This document shows, one piece after another, positions 25,776 to 34,883 of a stretch of DNA of 64,000 nucleotides; position 1 is the first letter of the stretch, and each line of letters starts with the position of its first letter. Below the pieces are notes generated by a model, which saw only the letters and a program-made list of their open reading frames with translations, was not told the DNA's origin and did not search any database. The stretch spans positions 1 to 64,000 of the forward strand of contig CAZBMJ010000008.1 of the NCBI GenBank assembly GCA_964493205.1, read 5' to 3'. Position numbers and translations under genes: made by a program. The stretch comes from CAZBMJ01 sp964493205. Lineage in GTDB: Bacteria > Myxococcota > UBA727 > JABDBI01.

Positions 25776-27668
25776 TTACAAATAAACATATTTATCACGA
25801 CCGCGATGTTTCGCCTCATACAAAGCTTTATCAGCTATAGCAATAATATCTGTTACAGCAGTTTTACTGGACAAATCAACATAGTCATCTGGTACAACAC
25901 TAATGCCAATAGAAACTGACAAATAACCAAATTCTTGTGAGTCAGTACCTGCTATTTTTATTTGCCTTATTGATTCGCATAATTTATTGGCTACTTCTTT
26001 TGCTGAATCTAGATCTGATTGCGGCAAAATAACACAAAACTCTTCGCCACCAAATCTGGCGACAAAATCAACTTTACGAATGGTTTCTTTGAGTGCCAGC
26101 GCAATAGCTTTTAACGCTGCATCTCCCAAAACATGGCCCATACGATCGTTATAGGCTTTAAAATGATCCACATCTATTAATAATAATGACATTTTAGTTT
26201 TAAATCTTTGGGTTCGTGCCAATTCATACTCTATTTGACGAACCAGGGCTCGCCTATTTTGCACTAACGTTAATGAATCAATAGTAGAAAGCTCAAGAGT
26301 GGTTTCATATAGCTCTGCATTAACTATAGCTAAAGAAGCTTGCGCTCCCAAAGCTGCCATCAAAGCTGCATCTTCTGCATCAAAAGATTTGATTTTAGAA
26401 TGGAAGAATAGCATAACACCAATAACATGGCCTTTGTTAATCATAGGCACAGCCATTAAAGAACCTGTTTTGTGCTGTTCTGGATAAAAACCTGATTGTT
26501 TTGAAAAGTCCCAGTTTTTTAAATTTTCATCTTGCTCTAAATCAGAAATGACTACTGTTGTTGCAGTCTGAGCAACCATACCTGTAACACCTTCTCCAAA
26601 ATCAACAGTGGTGTTTGGCAAAAGCTCGCGTGACATTCCAAAAGAAGCAGCCAGCTTTAAAAAGGGCCTTTCTTTATTTTTAAAGTCACATAAGAATATG
26701 GCAAATTGTGGCCAATGAAGCTTTTCCTCTATTAAACAAACCAATCTTTCCACAACCATTTCTTTTTTAAGAGTGCCGCCCAAAGAGTGTGATGCTTGCA
26801 TTAATAAATCTTGTGCCTGAAATTTACGATTTAGATTTTCATTAGTTCTTTTTAATTGTTCTAAAGCTTCTTCTAGTTTTAATCTCATGCTTTTTTGTAC
26901 TTGCGCTTCCCTAAATCCATGATCTTTTTCAAGTTGATTAGCTTCTACTTGAGTAATAATGCTTAATAGTTGATTAAAACCAAAAATAACCTCTCCAACT
27001 TCATCAAATCTATCAATGCTAGCACGGTTTAAAAAATAGCCTTGCACTACTGCTCCATCGATTAAATCATCAAGTTTAGATAAGCGCGCACTCACTAAAG
27101 ATTCCACAAGTCCTTTTGTCAAAAAAGCTAAAATAAAAATCATGACAAATAAACCGATAGCTATTTGAGCAAGCAGCTTATGAGTATCTGATAACATTAG
27201 GTCTCGTTCAATAAAAACTGAAACACTACCAATAGAAGAGTTAGACTCACTTACCACATGAGTAACAATTATTTCATTATCCTCTTTAATAATACCATAA
27301 TTAAGAGCAATTTCTTTACCAAGCTCACGAGAATCTGTGCTATAGCGAACAATACCCTGTTTATCCTGAATATTAACCAAAGATATATGCCTAACTCTAG
27401 CCATTCTTAATAATAATTTACGAGCATAATCATAGGGCTCTTTATCACCTAAGCGTTGATAAATACTACAAACTACTTCTGCTAAAATTTTAGCTTCTGT
27501 TAAAACTTCTTTTTCGACTCTTTTATATTCAAAAGGAGCTAAGCAAAAAATAACTACTAAACAAAGCAAAGACCCTATGCCTGCCACATGCAACGAAATT
27601 CGCCAACCAAGAGGCAAAGTTTTTTTGTGATGCATTTTTGTATCGTTACTATCAGTTGTCATAGACAC
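25776..27668 (-). CDS. Membrane diguanylate cyclase: sensor-HAMP-GAF-GGDEF
   Basis: It makes cyclic di-GMP from two GTP. A protein of 630 residues: TM1 (about 25-47), a periplasmic sensor segment, TM2 (about 165-185), a HAMP-like linker, a coiled coil (about 240-285), a GAF domain (about 290-455) and GGDEF (about 465-630). The active loop is FGGEEF, and the inhibitory RxxD site (RKVD) stands five residues before it, so both catalysis and product feedback look intact. No EAL domain. The start codon lies inside the ilvA gene (10-base overlap). Confidence 0.92.
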   Translation of the reverse strand: MSMTTDSNDTKMHHKKTLPLGWRISLHVAGIGSLLCLVVIFCLAPFEYKRVEKEVLTEAKILAEVVCSIYQRLGDKEPYDYARKLLLRMARVRHISLVNIQDKQGIVRYSTDSRELGKEIALNYGIIKEDNEIIVTHVVSESNSSIGSVSVFIERDLMLSDTHKLLAQIAIGLFVMIFILAFLTKGLVESLVSARLSKLDDLIDGAVVQGYFLNRASIDRFDEVGEVIFGFNQLLSIITQVEANQLEKDHGFREAQVQKSMRLKLEEALEQLKRTNENLNRKFQAQDLLMQASHSLGGTLKKEMVVERLVCLIEEKLHWPQFAIFLCDFKNKERPFLKLAASFGMSRELLPNTTVDFGEGVTGMVAQTATTVVISDLEQDENLKNWDFSKQSGFYPEQHKTGSLMAVPMINKGHVIGVMLFFHSKIKSFDAEDAALMAALGAQASLAIVNAELYETTLELSTIDSLTLVQNRRALVRQIEYELARTQRFKTKMSLLLIDVDHFKAYNDRMGHVLGDAALKAIALALKETIRKVDFVARFGGEEFCVILPQSDLDSAKEVANKLCESIRQIKIAGTDSQEFGYLSVSIGISVVPDDYVDLSSKTAVTDIIAIADKALYEAKHRGRDKYVYL

Positions 27669-28888
27669 GAAAAATTCCCCAAAGAGTAGTTCCTTACTTT
27701 GTAACCTTCTTTATTCAGCATGTCTAATAGTGTTTTCAGATGTTCTTCGTCTCTTATCTCTACTGTAAGATTAACAAGCACTTCATTCCAATAAAGCTTG
27801 GCAAAAACTCTTTCATGCTGAATATCAATAATATTAGCAAGTCCATTGCTCACTAAAATAAGTAAATTTGATAAAGAACCAGGTGTATCTGATATAGTCA
27901 AAGAAAATTTGTAAAGCCTAGAAGTTTTAATTAACTCTTGATTACTTAATCGAGCAAGCAAGCTTAAGTCAATATTTCCTCCCGAAATAACTACTACTAT
28001 GGTTTTATTTACAATATTTTCTTGTTCACTTAAAGATAATAAACCAGCAACGCCAGCTGCACCTGCTCCTTCAGCTATTATTTTTTGTTTTTCCAATAAA
28101 AACATAATGGCTGATTGAATTTGCTCATCACTCACATGCATCATTTCTAGAGCTAAATCAGCGCAAATAGCGTAAGTAAATTCACCAACCATTCTTACAG
28201 CAATACCTTCAGCTATGCTCTTTTTAGCATTAAGCATATAAGGAAAACCCTTTTTTAAAGCCACAGCCATTGATTCAAAATTTTTAGCTTCCACGCCAAT
28301 AGTTTTTATTTTTAAGTTTTTCTGTGCAAAATAGCTTGCCATACCAGCTATTAGGCCTCCTCCTCCAACAGGTACAAAAACTATATCTGGACGTATCCCT
28401 TGTTTGATAATCTCTAGCCCTACACTGCCTTGACCTGCAATAATATCTAAATCATTATAGGCATGAATGTAATGAGCCTTATGTACGCTTGCAAATTCTT
28501 TAGCTGCAATAAACGATTCATCATAGTTTTCTCCACTTAAAATAACTTCAGCATTAAATCTTTTAGTTTGAAAAACTTTATTATTAGGAGTCATACGTGG
28601 CATAAAAATACTAGCTTTTATACCCATTTTTTGTGCATAAAAAGCTACCGCTTGTGCATGATTACCAGCTGAGGCCGCAATAACATGTTTGATATTTTCA
28701 TTATTGTGAGATAATAAAAAACTAGCAACGCCTCGATCTTTAAAAGAGCCAGTTTTATTGAAATTTTCCAATTTTAGATATACTTTTGCATGAGTTGCAT
28801 GCGATAACCAAGGGGAAAAAATACAGGGAGTCTCAACAAGTAAATCTTTTATCAGATTGTAGGATTTATCAACATCAACTTTAGCCAT
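27659..28888 (-). CDS. ilvA: Threonine ammonia-lyase
   Basis: A PLP enzyme that converts threonine to 2-oxobutanoate. About 409 residues from the ATG at 28888 (GGGG upstream); the ATG at 28933 is not needed. The PLP lysine is in NKTGSFKDRGV, with the phosphate-binding loop VPVGGGGLIAG. The last ~85 residues form one ACT domain (LTISDTPGSLSNLLILVSN), as in the TdcB-plus-ACT type. Whether it serves isoleucine synthesis or threonine breakdown cannot be told, as no other ilv gene is in the window. Confidence 0.92.
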   Translation of the reverse strand: MAKVDVDKSYNLIKDLLVETPCIFSPWLSHATHAKVYLKLENFNKTGSFKDRGVASFLLSHNNENIKHVIAASAGNHAQAVAFYAQKMGIKASIFMPRMTPNNKVFQTKRFNAEVILSGENYDESFIAAKEFASVHKAHYIHAYNDLDIIAGQGSVGLEIIKQGIRPDIVFVPVGGGGLIAGMASYFAQKNLKIKTIGVEAKNFESMAVALKKGFPYMLNAKKSIAEGIAVRMVGEFTYAICADLALEMMHVSDEQIQSAIMFLLEKQKIIAEGAGAAGVAGLLSLSEQENIVNKTIVVVISGGNIDLSLLARLSNQELIKTSRLYKFSLTISDTPGSLSNLLILVSNGLANIIDIQHERVFAKLYWNEVLVNLTVEIRDEEHLKTLLDMLNKEGYKVRNYSLGNFSCL

Positions 28889-28921
28889 TAAAATTGCCCC
28901 GTAAAAATAAGGAATTAAAAT

Positions 28922-29221
28922 ATGATAGTACAAATTATAATAATTTTATTTATATTATTAATATCTATTTTAGTCCTTGCACCATTTTATAAAATTAACC
29001 AGTCAAATAATCTTAAAGATCAAACTACATATAATAAAAAATACTTTATCTTGCCAAAATCATTTCTTTCCTCACTATTACTTATACCAATTGTTGCTTG
29101 TTGGTTATTTTTTATTGTGAGCATAAATTACTTAGTTATTGATGATATCTGGTTAATGATTTTTTGTTGCATTTTTACACCATTTTTTTATTGGTGGTTA
29201 TCAAAAAACCTTGGTCCATAG
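28922..29221 (+). CDS. NuoA-like membrane protein (divergent)
   Basis: A protein of 99 residues with three membrane helices (about 2-21, 45-68, 73-93), ending WWLSKNLGP. Order and spacing match complex I subunit A, whose third helix ends in a Tyr/Trp-rich turn. The PYECG loop cysteine and the acidic residues of helix 2 are missing, so the call rests mostly on the two genes behind it. AAGGA precedes the ATG. The start overlaps the upstream region of divergent ilvA. Confidence 0.5.
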   Translation: MIVQIIIILFILLISILVLAPFYKINQSNNLKDQTTYNKKYFILPKSFLSSLLLIPIVACWLFFIVSINYLVIDDIWLMIFCCIFTPFFYWWLSKNLGP

Positions 29222-29222
29222 C

Positions 29223-29597
29223 ATGAAACTTATACCTTTAAGCTTTTACCCACTGGCTACTTTTAATATTCATGGCACTTTTTGTTGTGAGCAGATGTTT
29301 AATTCATATAGTAATTATTTATTTGAAAAACAAAAACTAGTATTTAGTGCCCATTCTTTAATTGAAGCAAATACCTTTATACTTTGGGGTAGTTTTTCTG
29401 AATTATTACTTGATTTATTACAAAATCAACTTATTTTTTTTCCTAAAAAAAGAGTATTTATTCACTTACCAGGATGTGAAAATAACAATAGTATTAACAA
29501 AAAAATACATATAGATTTAGAACATACTAATTGTAGCCTAACAGAAGTAAATATAAAAAAGTTAATTATGGATACAAGAAAATGTTTAAAGGAATAA
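29223..29597 (+). CDS. NuoB-like iron-sulfur subunit (divergent, short)
   Basis: A protein of 124 residues. Overall identity to NuoB must be low, but the four ligands of cluster N2 can be matched: the tandem pair FCCEQM (Cys21-22, as in ACCAIEM), HLPGCENNNS (Cys85, as in MGSCANSGG) and IHIDLEHTNCSLTEVNIKKL (Cys104, as in VDVYVPGCPPRPEAL). Between them, ANTFILWGSFSELLLDLLQ parallels the DVLIVAGTVT strand. The Cys22-Cys85 spacing is near the family's ~65; the 85-104 loop is shorter than usual. An in-frame TTG at 29211 is less likely than the ATG at 29223. It directly follows the NuoA-like gene. Confidence 0.6.
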   Translation: MKLIPLSFYPLATFNIHGTFCCEQMFNSYSNYLFEKQKLVFSAHSLIEANTFILWGSFSELLLDLLQNQLIFFPKKRVFIHLPGCENNNSINKKIHIDLEHTNCSLTEVNIKKLIMDTRKCLKE

Positions 29598-30007
29598 AAA
29601 ATCTTATTGACACAAGATTAAAACAAAATATTATTTTAGATGAAATTACCAATAATTATGGCAGTTTTATAAAAATAGATCCAAGTGATTTATATTTAAT
29701 AGTACTATTTTTAAAAAGAGATCCCGACACAAGACTATCTATTTTAGAACAAATTATAGATCTTGAACCAGGATTTTTTTGTTGGCCTAATTTGGGTATT
29801 ACAGAAAGTCTAGAACTAATTTATCAATTTAAAAGCCTTAAAATGCCTTATAAGATAAGCGTTAGCATTGAAATAAATAATCAAAACCCTTTTGTTCCAT
29901 GTATTAAGCAAATTTATAAAGCTGCAAGCTTCTTTCAAGATGATTTAAGCAAAAAATATAATCTAGAATTTGAAGAGCCTTCCAATTTAAAATCATTAGG
30001 GATTTAA
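29582..30007 (+). CDS. NuoC-like 30-kDa subunit (divergent, short)
   Basis: A protein of 141 residues. The order of the NuoC fold can be followed: FLKRDPDTRLSILEQIIDLE (as in LRDDPxLRFxxLxDLTxVD), LELIYQFKSLKMPYKISVSI (as in VVYHLLSxxxNxRIRVKV), then VPCIKQIYKAASFFQDDLSK and a closing FEEPSNLKSL (as in FxGHPNLRRIL). The Trp-Glu-Arg-Glu block is not kept. It starts inside the NuoB-like gene (16-base overlap) and ends against the convergent polyprenyl synthase. No nuoD or later gene follows. Confidence 0.6.
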   Translation: MFKGIKNLIDTRLKQNIILDEITNNYGSFIKIDPSDLYLIVLFLKRDPDTRLSILEQIIDLEPGFFCWPNLGITESLELIYQFKSLKMPYKISVSIEINNQNPFVPCIKQIYKAASFFQDDLSKKYNLEFEEPSNLKSLGI

Positions 30008-30973
30008 ACTCTCAATAATACTTTTAATATAATCTTTACCTAAACTTTTTTCGTAAAAATTAAGCAGTTTATTAATAAATAAAATTTCTTTATTTATAAT
30101 ATCCTTAATTTCTCTTATAGAACCACTATTAATAATTGTTTTTTTTAAGAATTCTATTTCTTCTACAAGTAAATTCTCTTTTAAAAATGCCTGCTTTAAA
30201 ATATTGTAATTATCTAAACTTTTTTGAGCAGTTATGAGTATAGGTAAGGAAAGATCATGATTTTTTAAATCATTACAATAAACTTTATTATTATTATCTT
30301 TATTAAAATCTTTAATATCATCAAGCATTTGAAAGATTAAGCCTACATGGTTAGATAGCTTTACAAGCCTACTTATATCTTCTTTATTGCCCAATAAAAA
30401 AGCTACGCTAAAACCACACCAAGAAAAAAGTGCTGCAGTTTTTTTTAAGGCTATCTCTTGCCAAGAATTATTACTTATATCTAGTTTACCTCTAGCATCT
30501 ATTTCCATCATACAAGCTATAGACATATCTTTAAGCACTAAAATAGCTCTATTTATTATTTGTTGATCCAAGCTTGCAAGTAGATCAAAAGCAAGAGTAA
30601 GCAAGTAATTTCCAGTAAGTATAGAAATACTATTGCCATAGACTATATTAGCGCTTTTTTTGCCTCGTCTTTTGTCAGCATTATCTACCACATCATCGTG
30701 TAATAAACTTGCACAATGAATTAGTTCACAAGAAGCAGCGATCTTAACTACTCTTTCATCAATAGTACTAGTAAATAAAGATTGATAAGCAAAACATACT
30801 AAAGGACGAATTCTCTTAGCTTCTCCTTCTAAACTTACATAATGCCCTACTTCCTTAAGCTTTTTTTCTGCAGCAGATAAAAAATCTCTTGGACAACTAT
30901 CAGAAAGTTTTTTTGCAATAAGCTGGTTAGTTTTATTTAAAAATTCTTCTTGGATCAGCACTAAAAGCTCCAA
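29996..30973 (-). CDS. Polyprenyl diphosphate synthase (IspB-like)
   Basis: A trans-prenyltransferase that elongates farnesyl-type diphosphate to a long chain, probably the quinone side chain. A protein of 325 residues. Both aspartate-rich motifs are present: LLHDDVVDNADKRRGKKSAN (first) and FQMLDDIKDFNKDNNNKVYCND (second, in two parts within that stretch), with KRIRPLVCFAYQ ahead. Chain length cannot be read safely. It overlaps the NuoC-like gene by 12 bases at the 3' ends. Confidence 0.88.
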   Translation of the reverse strand: MELLVLIQEEFLNKTNQLIAKKLSDSCPRDFLSAAEKKLKEVGHYVSLEGEAKRIRPLVCFAYQSLFTSTIDERVVKIAASCELIHCASLLHDDVVDNADKRRGKKSANIVYGNSISILTGNYLLTLAFDLLASLDQQIINRAILVLKDMSIACMMEIDARGKLDISNNSWQEIALKKTAALFSWCGFSVAFLLGNKEDISRLVKLSNHVGLIFQMLDDIKDFNKDNNNKVYCNDLKNHDLSLPILITAQKSLDNYNILKQAFLKENLLVEEIEFLKKTIINSGSIREIKDIINKEILFINKLLNFYEKSLGKDYIKSIIESLNP

Positions 30974-31084
30974 ATAAAATATATGGTCTAAAATCTTACA
31001 TAGTATTTTTTATAAAAAAATGGAATGAATTTAAAAATTTCTTTGCTTGCTCTTTAGAGATTTAAACCACAAAGAGGTAAATAT

Positions 31085-31843
31085 ATGCAGTTTAAAAAAA
31101 TATCTTTAAGCGTATTGCTCTCATTAGTAGTAACATTAGGTGTAAATGCAGGCCACAATGAAGAACAAGGTCAAACTTGCAGTCAAGATCAAAGCCAAAC
31201 AAAAACTATTAAAACCATAAAAAAAGTTAAAAAAGTAGCTCCACCCTCTTGTGATCAGGGCCAAGCGCAACCTCAAGCACAAGACTGCAGCTTAGCTCAA
31301 AGTCAAAGCCAACCGCAACAAGATTGTGGACAAGCTGCACCAAAAGCCTGCAAAAAAGAAACAAAAATAGCCGAAACAGAAGAATCTTCAAGTAGCACTA
31401 CTAGTGATTCAAGTTCTACTTCAGAAGATGATGGTAGCACTGCAAAAAGTTTTTGTGGTCAAAGTTTCAGTGGGCACCTAAATCGTAAAGATTTTAAAAA
31501 TGCTGATTGCAGCAACGCCCAATTTAGCCAAATTACTAATCATAAGCATCATCTAATAAGAAATAGGATCGTTCGCTTTACTAATTGCAACCTTTCCAAT
31601 GCTCACTTTCATGACACAAATGTAAGAATGCTAAGATTTAGAGGCATAGACTTAACTAACACACATTTTTCAAACACACAAATAGGGCATGGCAGTTGCT
31701 TTATTGGAGCTCAAGCTCAATATAATGGTCAAACCATTACAATAACCAAGCCTCAAGCAAAAAAAATTGGCTATCATTTTGATGGGCATATTCAACAAAA
31801 CACAAGCTTTGAACAAATGCTACAACAAGCAAATATTCACTAG
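31085..31843 (+). CDS. Exported pentapeptide-repeat-like protein with Gln/Ser-rich spacer
   Basis: A protein of 252 residues. A signal peptide (SLSVLLSLVVTLGVNAG) precedes a low-complexity stretch to about residue 125, first Gln-rich with repeated Ser-Gln and Gln-Ala, then basic, then a Ser/Thr/Glu run. The rest has pentapeptide-like A(D/N)LxN units (KNADCSNAQFSQ, NLSNAHFHDTN, DLTNTHFSNTQ), which fold as a right-handed beta-helix. Function not known. The spacer would suit an extended surface or secreted protein. An intrinsic terminator follows. Confidence 0.7.
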   Translation: MQFKKISLSVLLSLVVTLGVNAGHNEEQGQTCSQDQSQTKTIKTIKKVKKVAPPSCDQGQAQPQAQDCSLAQSQSQPQQDCGQAAPKACKKETKIAETEESSSSTTSDSSSTSEDDGSTAKSFCGQSFSGHLNRKDFKNADCSNAQFSQITNHKHHLIRNRIVRFTNCNLSNAHFHDTNVRMLRFRGIDLTNTHFSNTQIGHGSCFIGAQAQYNGQTITITKPQAKKIGYHFDGHIQQNTSFEQMLQQANIH

Positions 31844-31861
31844 TTTTTTTGATAAAGAGAC

Positions 31862-31897
31862 AAAAAGGTTTCCAATTTTTAGTTGGAGGCCTTTTTT
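31862..31897 (+). terminator. Intrinsic terminator
   Basis: AAAAGGTTTCCAA (from 31863) pairs with TTGGAGGCCTTTT with two G-U pairs, giving a stem of about 13 base pairs followed by TTTTTT. It ends the pentapeptide-type gene and precedes mvaD. Confidence 0.85.
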
Positions 31898-31925
31898 ATT
31901 TAAATTCTTAGGATAAAATTTACCT

Positions 31926-32897
31926 ATGAAAGAATCTATTGCTTATGCTAATGCCAACATTGCTCTAGTAAAATACTGGGGTAAATCTAATAAAAATCTT
32001 AATATCCCCATAGTCCCATCTGTGTCTATGACTCTTAATAATTTTGGCAGCACTACCAGTATTAAAAAAAATCATGAAGATAAATTAGTCCTAAATGGTC
32101 AGCATAAAAGTGATGATAGTTTTATAAGAGTAAAAAAATTTTTAGACTATATTAGAAAAACCTACTCTATAACAGATCACTTTTTAATAGAATCGAGCAA
32201 TACTATACCCACAGCTGCCGGTTTAGCGTCTTCTTCTAGTGCCTATGCAAGCATAAGTTTAGCAATAAATAATTTACTAAGTTTAAATCTGGATCAAAAA
32301 AATTTATCTATTTTGGCACGAATAGGCAGTGCATCAGCTGCTAGAAGTATTACTGGTGAAATTAGCCTTCTTTATGGTGGCACTATTAAAAGTGAAGAGG
32401 CTTATTCAGAAACTATAACTAATCACCAATTTAGTGATCTAGTAGTTTTAATTGCTGTTTGTGATGAAGCAGCTAAAAAAATATCTTCCAGAGACGGCAT
32501 GAACAATGCTTTTTCATCACCATTTTTCAATAAATTTGTAGAAGAAAGCCACACTGATTTTAAAGAAGCTCTAAGAGCTATTAAAACCGGCGATTTTATA
32601 ACTTTGGCGCAAATCACTCAATATTCAACGCTAAAAATGCATTCAGTTATGTGGACTTCAAATCCCTGTATTAATTACTGGCTACCTAAGAGTTTAGAAG
32701 TAGTTAAAAAAGTACAAGAAATACAAGAAGAATTAGGTTTTATATGCTTTTTTACCCTAGATGCTGGCCCTAATGTAAAAATATTTTGCCAAGAAAAAAA
32801 TAGAGACCTTATTAAAAAAGAAATTCTTAAGGTTATTTCTGTGACAAATTTATTAGAAAGTACTATGGGTGGCAAAGGGTATGTCAAAAATTTATAA
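31926..32897 (+). CDS. mvaD: Diphosphomevalonate decarboxylase
   Basis: The last step of the mevalonate pathway: it makes isopentenyl diphosphate by ATP-driven decarboxylation. A protein of 323 residues. The family start ANANIALVKYWGKSN is present, with PSVSMTLNNFGSTT, the GHMP ATP loop PTAAGLASSSSAYASIS, SAARSITGE and the C-terminal FTLDAGPNVKIFC. The gene ends inside the GHMP kinase gene. Its presence shows that this organism makes isoprenoids from mevalonate rather than by the MEP route. Confidence 0.95.
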   Translation: MKESIAYANANIALVKYWGKSNKNLNIPIVPSVSMTLNNFGSTTSIKKNHEDKLVLNGQHKSDDSFIRVKKFLDYIRKTYSITDHFLIESSNTIPTAAGLASSSSAYASISLAINNLLSLNLDQKNLSILARIGSASAARSITGEISLLYGGTIKSEEAYSETITNHQFSDLVVLIAVCDEAAKKISSRDGMNNAFSSPFFNKFVEESHTDFKEALRAIKTGDFITLAQITQYSTLKMHSVMWTSNPCINYWLPKSLEVVKKVQEIQEELGFICFFTLDAGPNVKIFCQEKNRDLIKKEILKVISVTNLLESTMGGKGYVKNL

Positions 32898-33792
32898 AGC
32901 ATGTGGCAAGGTAGTGCTCTTTGGCGAATATGGTGTATTACTTGGTTATAAAGCGTATGTGGCAAGTATTAATAGATTTGCAACATGTAAATTTACTCCG
33001 GCCAATAAACTAAGTTTTACAGGCATACAAAATGGTCAAAAAATTGTTAACCAAGATTTATTTGAGGCGGTGCTAAAAGCTTGCCAAGATTTAAATATCA
33101 AAATTACTGCGGGGCACTACTTACTAGACACTGGTGATTTTTTTGATGAAAGAAGTCAAAATAAGCTTGGTCTAGGTTCTTCTTCGGCAGCGATAAGTGC
33201 TTTATGTAAAGCTATGACAAATAATAATTTAAAATTAAGTTTATTAGCCAATAGTTACTTTTGTAAGAATTTTGGATCAGGGCTAGATATTGTTGCCGCA
33301 TGTAGCTCTGGTATTACTAGTTTTAAAAAAAATAAAAATTTAATAATAAAACCTATTGATAAAAGCTTAAGTAAAAAAATTTGGTCATCTTTAATTATTA
33401 TATATACAAACAAACCACAAAGCACTAAAGATTTCGTCAAAAGCTTTTTATCAGTAAATAATACTATTATAAAAAACCTACTAAAAGAAAATGAAAAATT
33501 AGCCAACAACTTTTTTTCACAAGAATTTAATATAGATAATTTTATAAGTATAATTAATAGAATTGATACTAATTTTATAAATTTATCAAAACTGTGCAAA
33601 ATTAATATGATAAGCAAAGAACATTTGCAAATAGCTAGTATTGCTCAAGATTTTTTAGGGGCTGCTAAAATAAGTGGCGCAGGTGGCGGTGATATAAGCA
33701 TAGCTTGTGTTAAAAAACCTTATAGAAACGGGTTTATAAAAGCAATTAATAATGCTGGCTACTTATGCATTAATTTAAAAGCATATTACTAA
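32881..33792 (+). CDS. mvaK2: GHMP kinase, probably phosphomevalonate kinase
   Basis: It would phosphorylate 5-phosphomevalonate with ATP just before MvaD acts. About 303 residues. Landmarks: KACGKVVLFGEYGVLLGYKA (substrate end), KLGLGSSSAAISAL (ATP loop), NFGSGLDIVAACSSGITSF (as in the GSGxDVAAxxxGG of phosphomevalonate kinases) and KISGAGGGDISIAC (GHMP C-terminal loop). Mevalonate kinase is the alternative, but the GSGxD block favours MvaK2. Start chosen at MSKIYK (32881); an ATG at 32869 is possible. It overlaps mvaD. Confidence 0.75.
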   Translation: MSKIYKACGKVVLFGEYGVLLGYKAYVASINRFATCKFTPANKLSFTGIQNGQKIVNQDLFEAVLKACQDLNIKITAGHYLLDTGDFFDERSQNKLGLGSSSAAISALCKAMTNNNLKLSLLANSYFCKNFGSGLDIVAACSSGITSFKKNKNLIIKPIDKSLSKKIWSSLIIIYTNKPQSTKDFVKSFLSVNNTIIKNLLKENEKLANNFFSQEFNIDNFISIINRIDTNFINLSKLCKINMISKEHLQIASIAQDFLGAAKISGAGGGDISIACVKKPYRNGFIKAINNAGYLCINLKAYY

Positions 33793-33909
33793 ACAAATAC
33801 TTATATTAAAAATCTATTATTAGAAGTAAAATTTATAGATCTCTTTTTTGCATTAGGAGCACTGTATTAATATATCCGCCCCAAGAATACATGTGGGGGC
33901 AATATGATT

Positions 33910-33934
33910 ACCCTTACATTTCATGAAAAAGGGT
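33910..33934 (+). promoter_or_regulatory. Hairpin covering the ribosome site of the next gene
   Basis: ACCCTT (33910-33915) pairs with AAGGGT (33929-33934). The right arm overlaps the GGGTGGG ribosome site of the lipoprotein starting at 33941, so folding would hide it. A second short hairpin (CCCCA with TGGGG) precedes it. Translational control is inferred only. Confidence 0.4.
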
Positions 33935-33940
33935 GGGTAT

Positions 33941-34738
33941 ATGAAAAAACTATTAAATTTATTAGGTGCAACAGCTCTAATAAGCTTGTTCAGTGGCTGT
34001 GCGCCAGAATCAAGCGAACTATCACTTGATAGTGCTTCCGATAATTACATAATGTATAACGGTAGGTATACAGAATATGGTCGTTGCAATGATGGTTGGG
34101 ACAATAATGGTAACGGCTTAAGAGATGAAGAAGATCCCGATTGTCACGTTCCTGGTCCATTGCGTGATTTAAGTATTGCTCCAGCAATAACTGGTGCTGC
34201 TGTAACTGCTGGACATAACTTCTTGCCTGATGTTTCTAAAATTCCTTTTGGAGGTCCAGGATACCCAGGTGGTTTTAGAGATCCTCAACAAATAGCTAAC
34301 TGGATTGGATTTTTAACCAATACTTATGGTTGGACTGCTGGCATTGTTCCTCAAGGATGGGGTGTTGATCCATTAAAAGTTCCAGTTCCAATGGACAGCT
34401 TTCCTAAACTTCGTTTAGGTACAGCTCATCAAGGTAATAATGGTAACCTAGGCGATAATGGAATATCACCTTTCTATACTGGAGCAGTTGTTAATGATGC
34501 TATGGTTAACACTGTTAGAGAAATAGCTAGTGATAAGGTTAGTGATATGAGATCAGCAAGAGTAAACGACAAACTTAAAGCTATTCCTAATGTAGTTAAT
34601 AACAATAGAGCTTTTGACTTACAAAATAGAGCTGTTGCTCCTGTGCTAAATGATCGTATTTATACAGCTCCTTATGGAAATAATACTGAAGGCTTCTATA
34701 ATGGAGGAAGCCAAGGATTTAGCTTAGGTGTAAATTAA
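33941..34738 (+). CDS. Lipoprotein with CNDGxDNxGNG calcium-loop-like motif
   Basis: About 265 residues. Lipoprotein signal (ALISLFSGCAPES). At about residue 50 comes CNDGWDNNGNGLRDEEDPDC, the Cys-bracketed Asp-rich loop seen in many surface lipoproteins of Myxococcota and relatives, likely binding Ca2+. The rest is Gly/Pro/Asn-rich (PFGGPGYPGGFRDPQQ) without known domains. It is a probable abundant surface lipoprotein. The start at 33941 directly follows GGGTGGG; an ATG at 33923 lies upstream of it. Confidence 0.7.
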   Translation: MKKLLNLLGATALISLFSGCAPESSELSLDSASDNYIMYNGRYTEYGRCNDGWDNNGNGLRDEEDPDCHVPGPLRDLSIAPAITGAAVTAGHNFLPDVSKIPFGGPGYPGGFRDPQQIANWIGFLTNTYGWTAGIVPQGWGVDPLKVPVPMDSFPKLRLGTAHQGNNGNLGDNGISPFYTGAVVNDAMVNTVREIASDKVSDMRSARVNDKLKAIPNVVNNNRAFDLQNRAVAPVLNDRIYTAPYGNNTEGFYNGGSQGFSLGVN

Positions 34739-34769
34739 GTATAAGTAGTAGATTTTTCATAAAGAGGAG

Positions 34770-34795
34770 GCCTCGTAGCAAGCGGGGCTTTTTTT
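34770..34795 (+). terminator. Intrinsic terminator of the lipoprotein gene
   Basis: GCCTCG (34770-34775) pairs with CGGGGC (34783-34788), with one T-G pair, and is followed by seven T. It lies about 30 bases after the stop. Confidence 0.8.
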
Positions 34796-34883
34796 ATTTT
34801 AACCTATTTTATCCTTGGACTTGTGAGGCTATTTATTATTTGCTAAAGACCAATATAAGCATATTTTAAATGGGATTTAAAAA

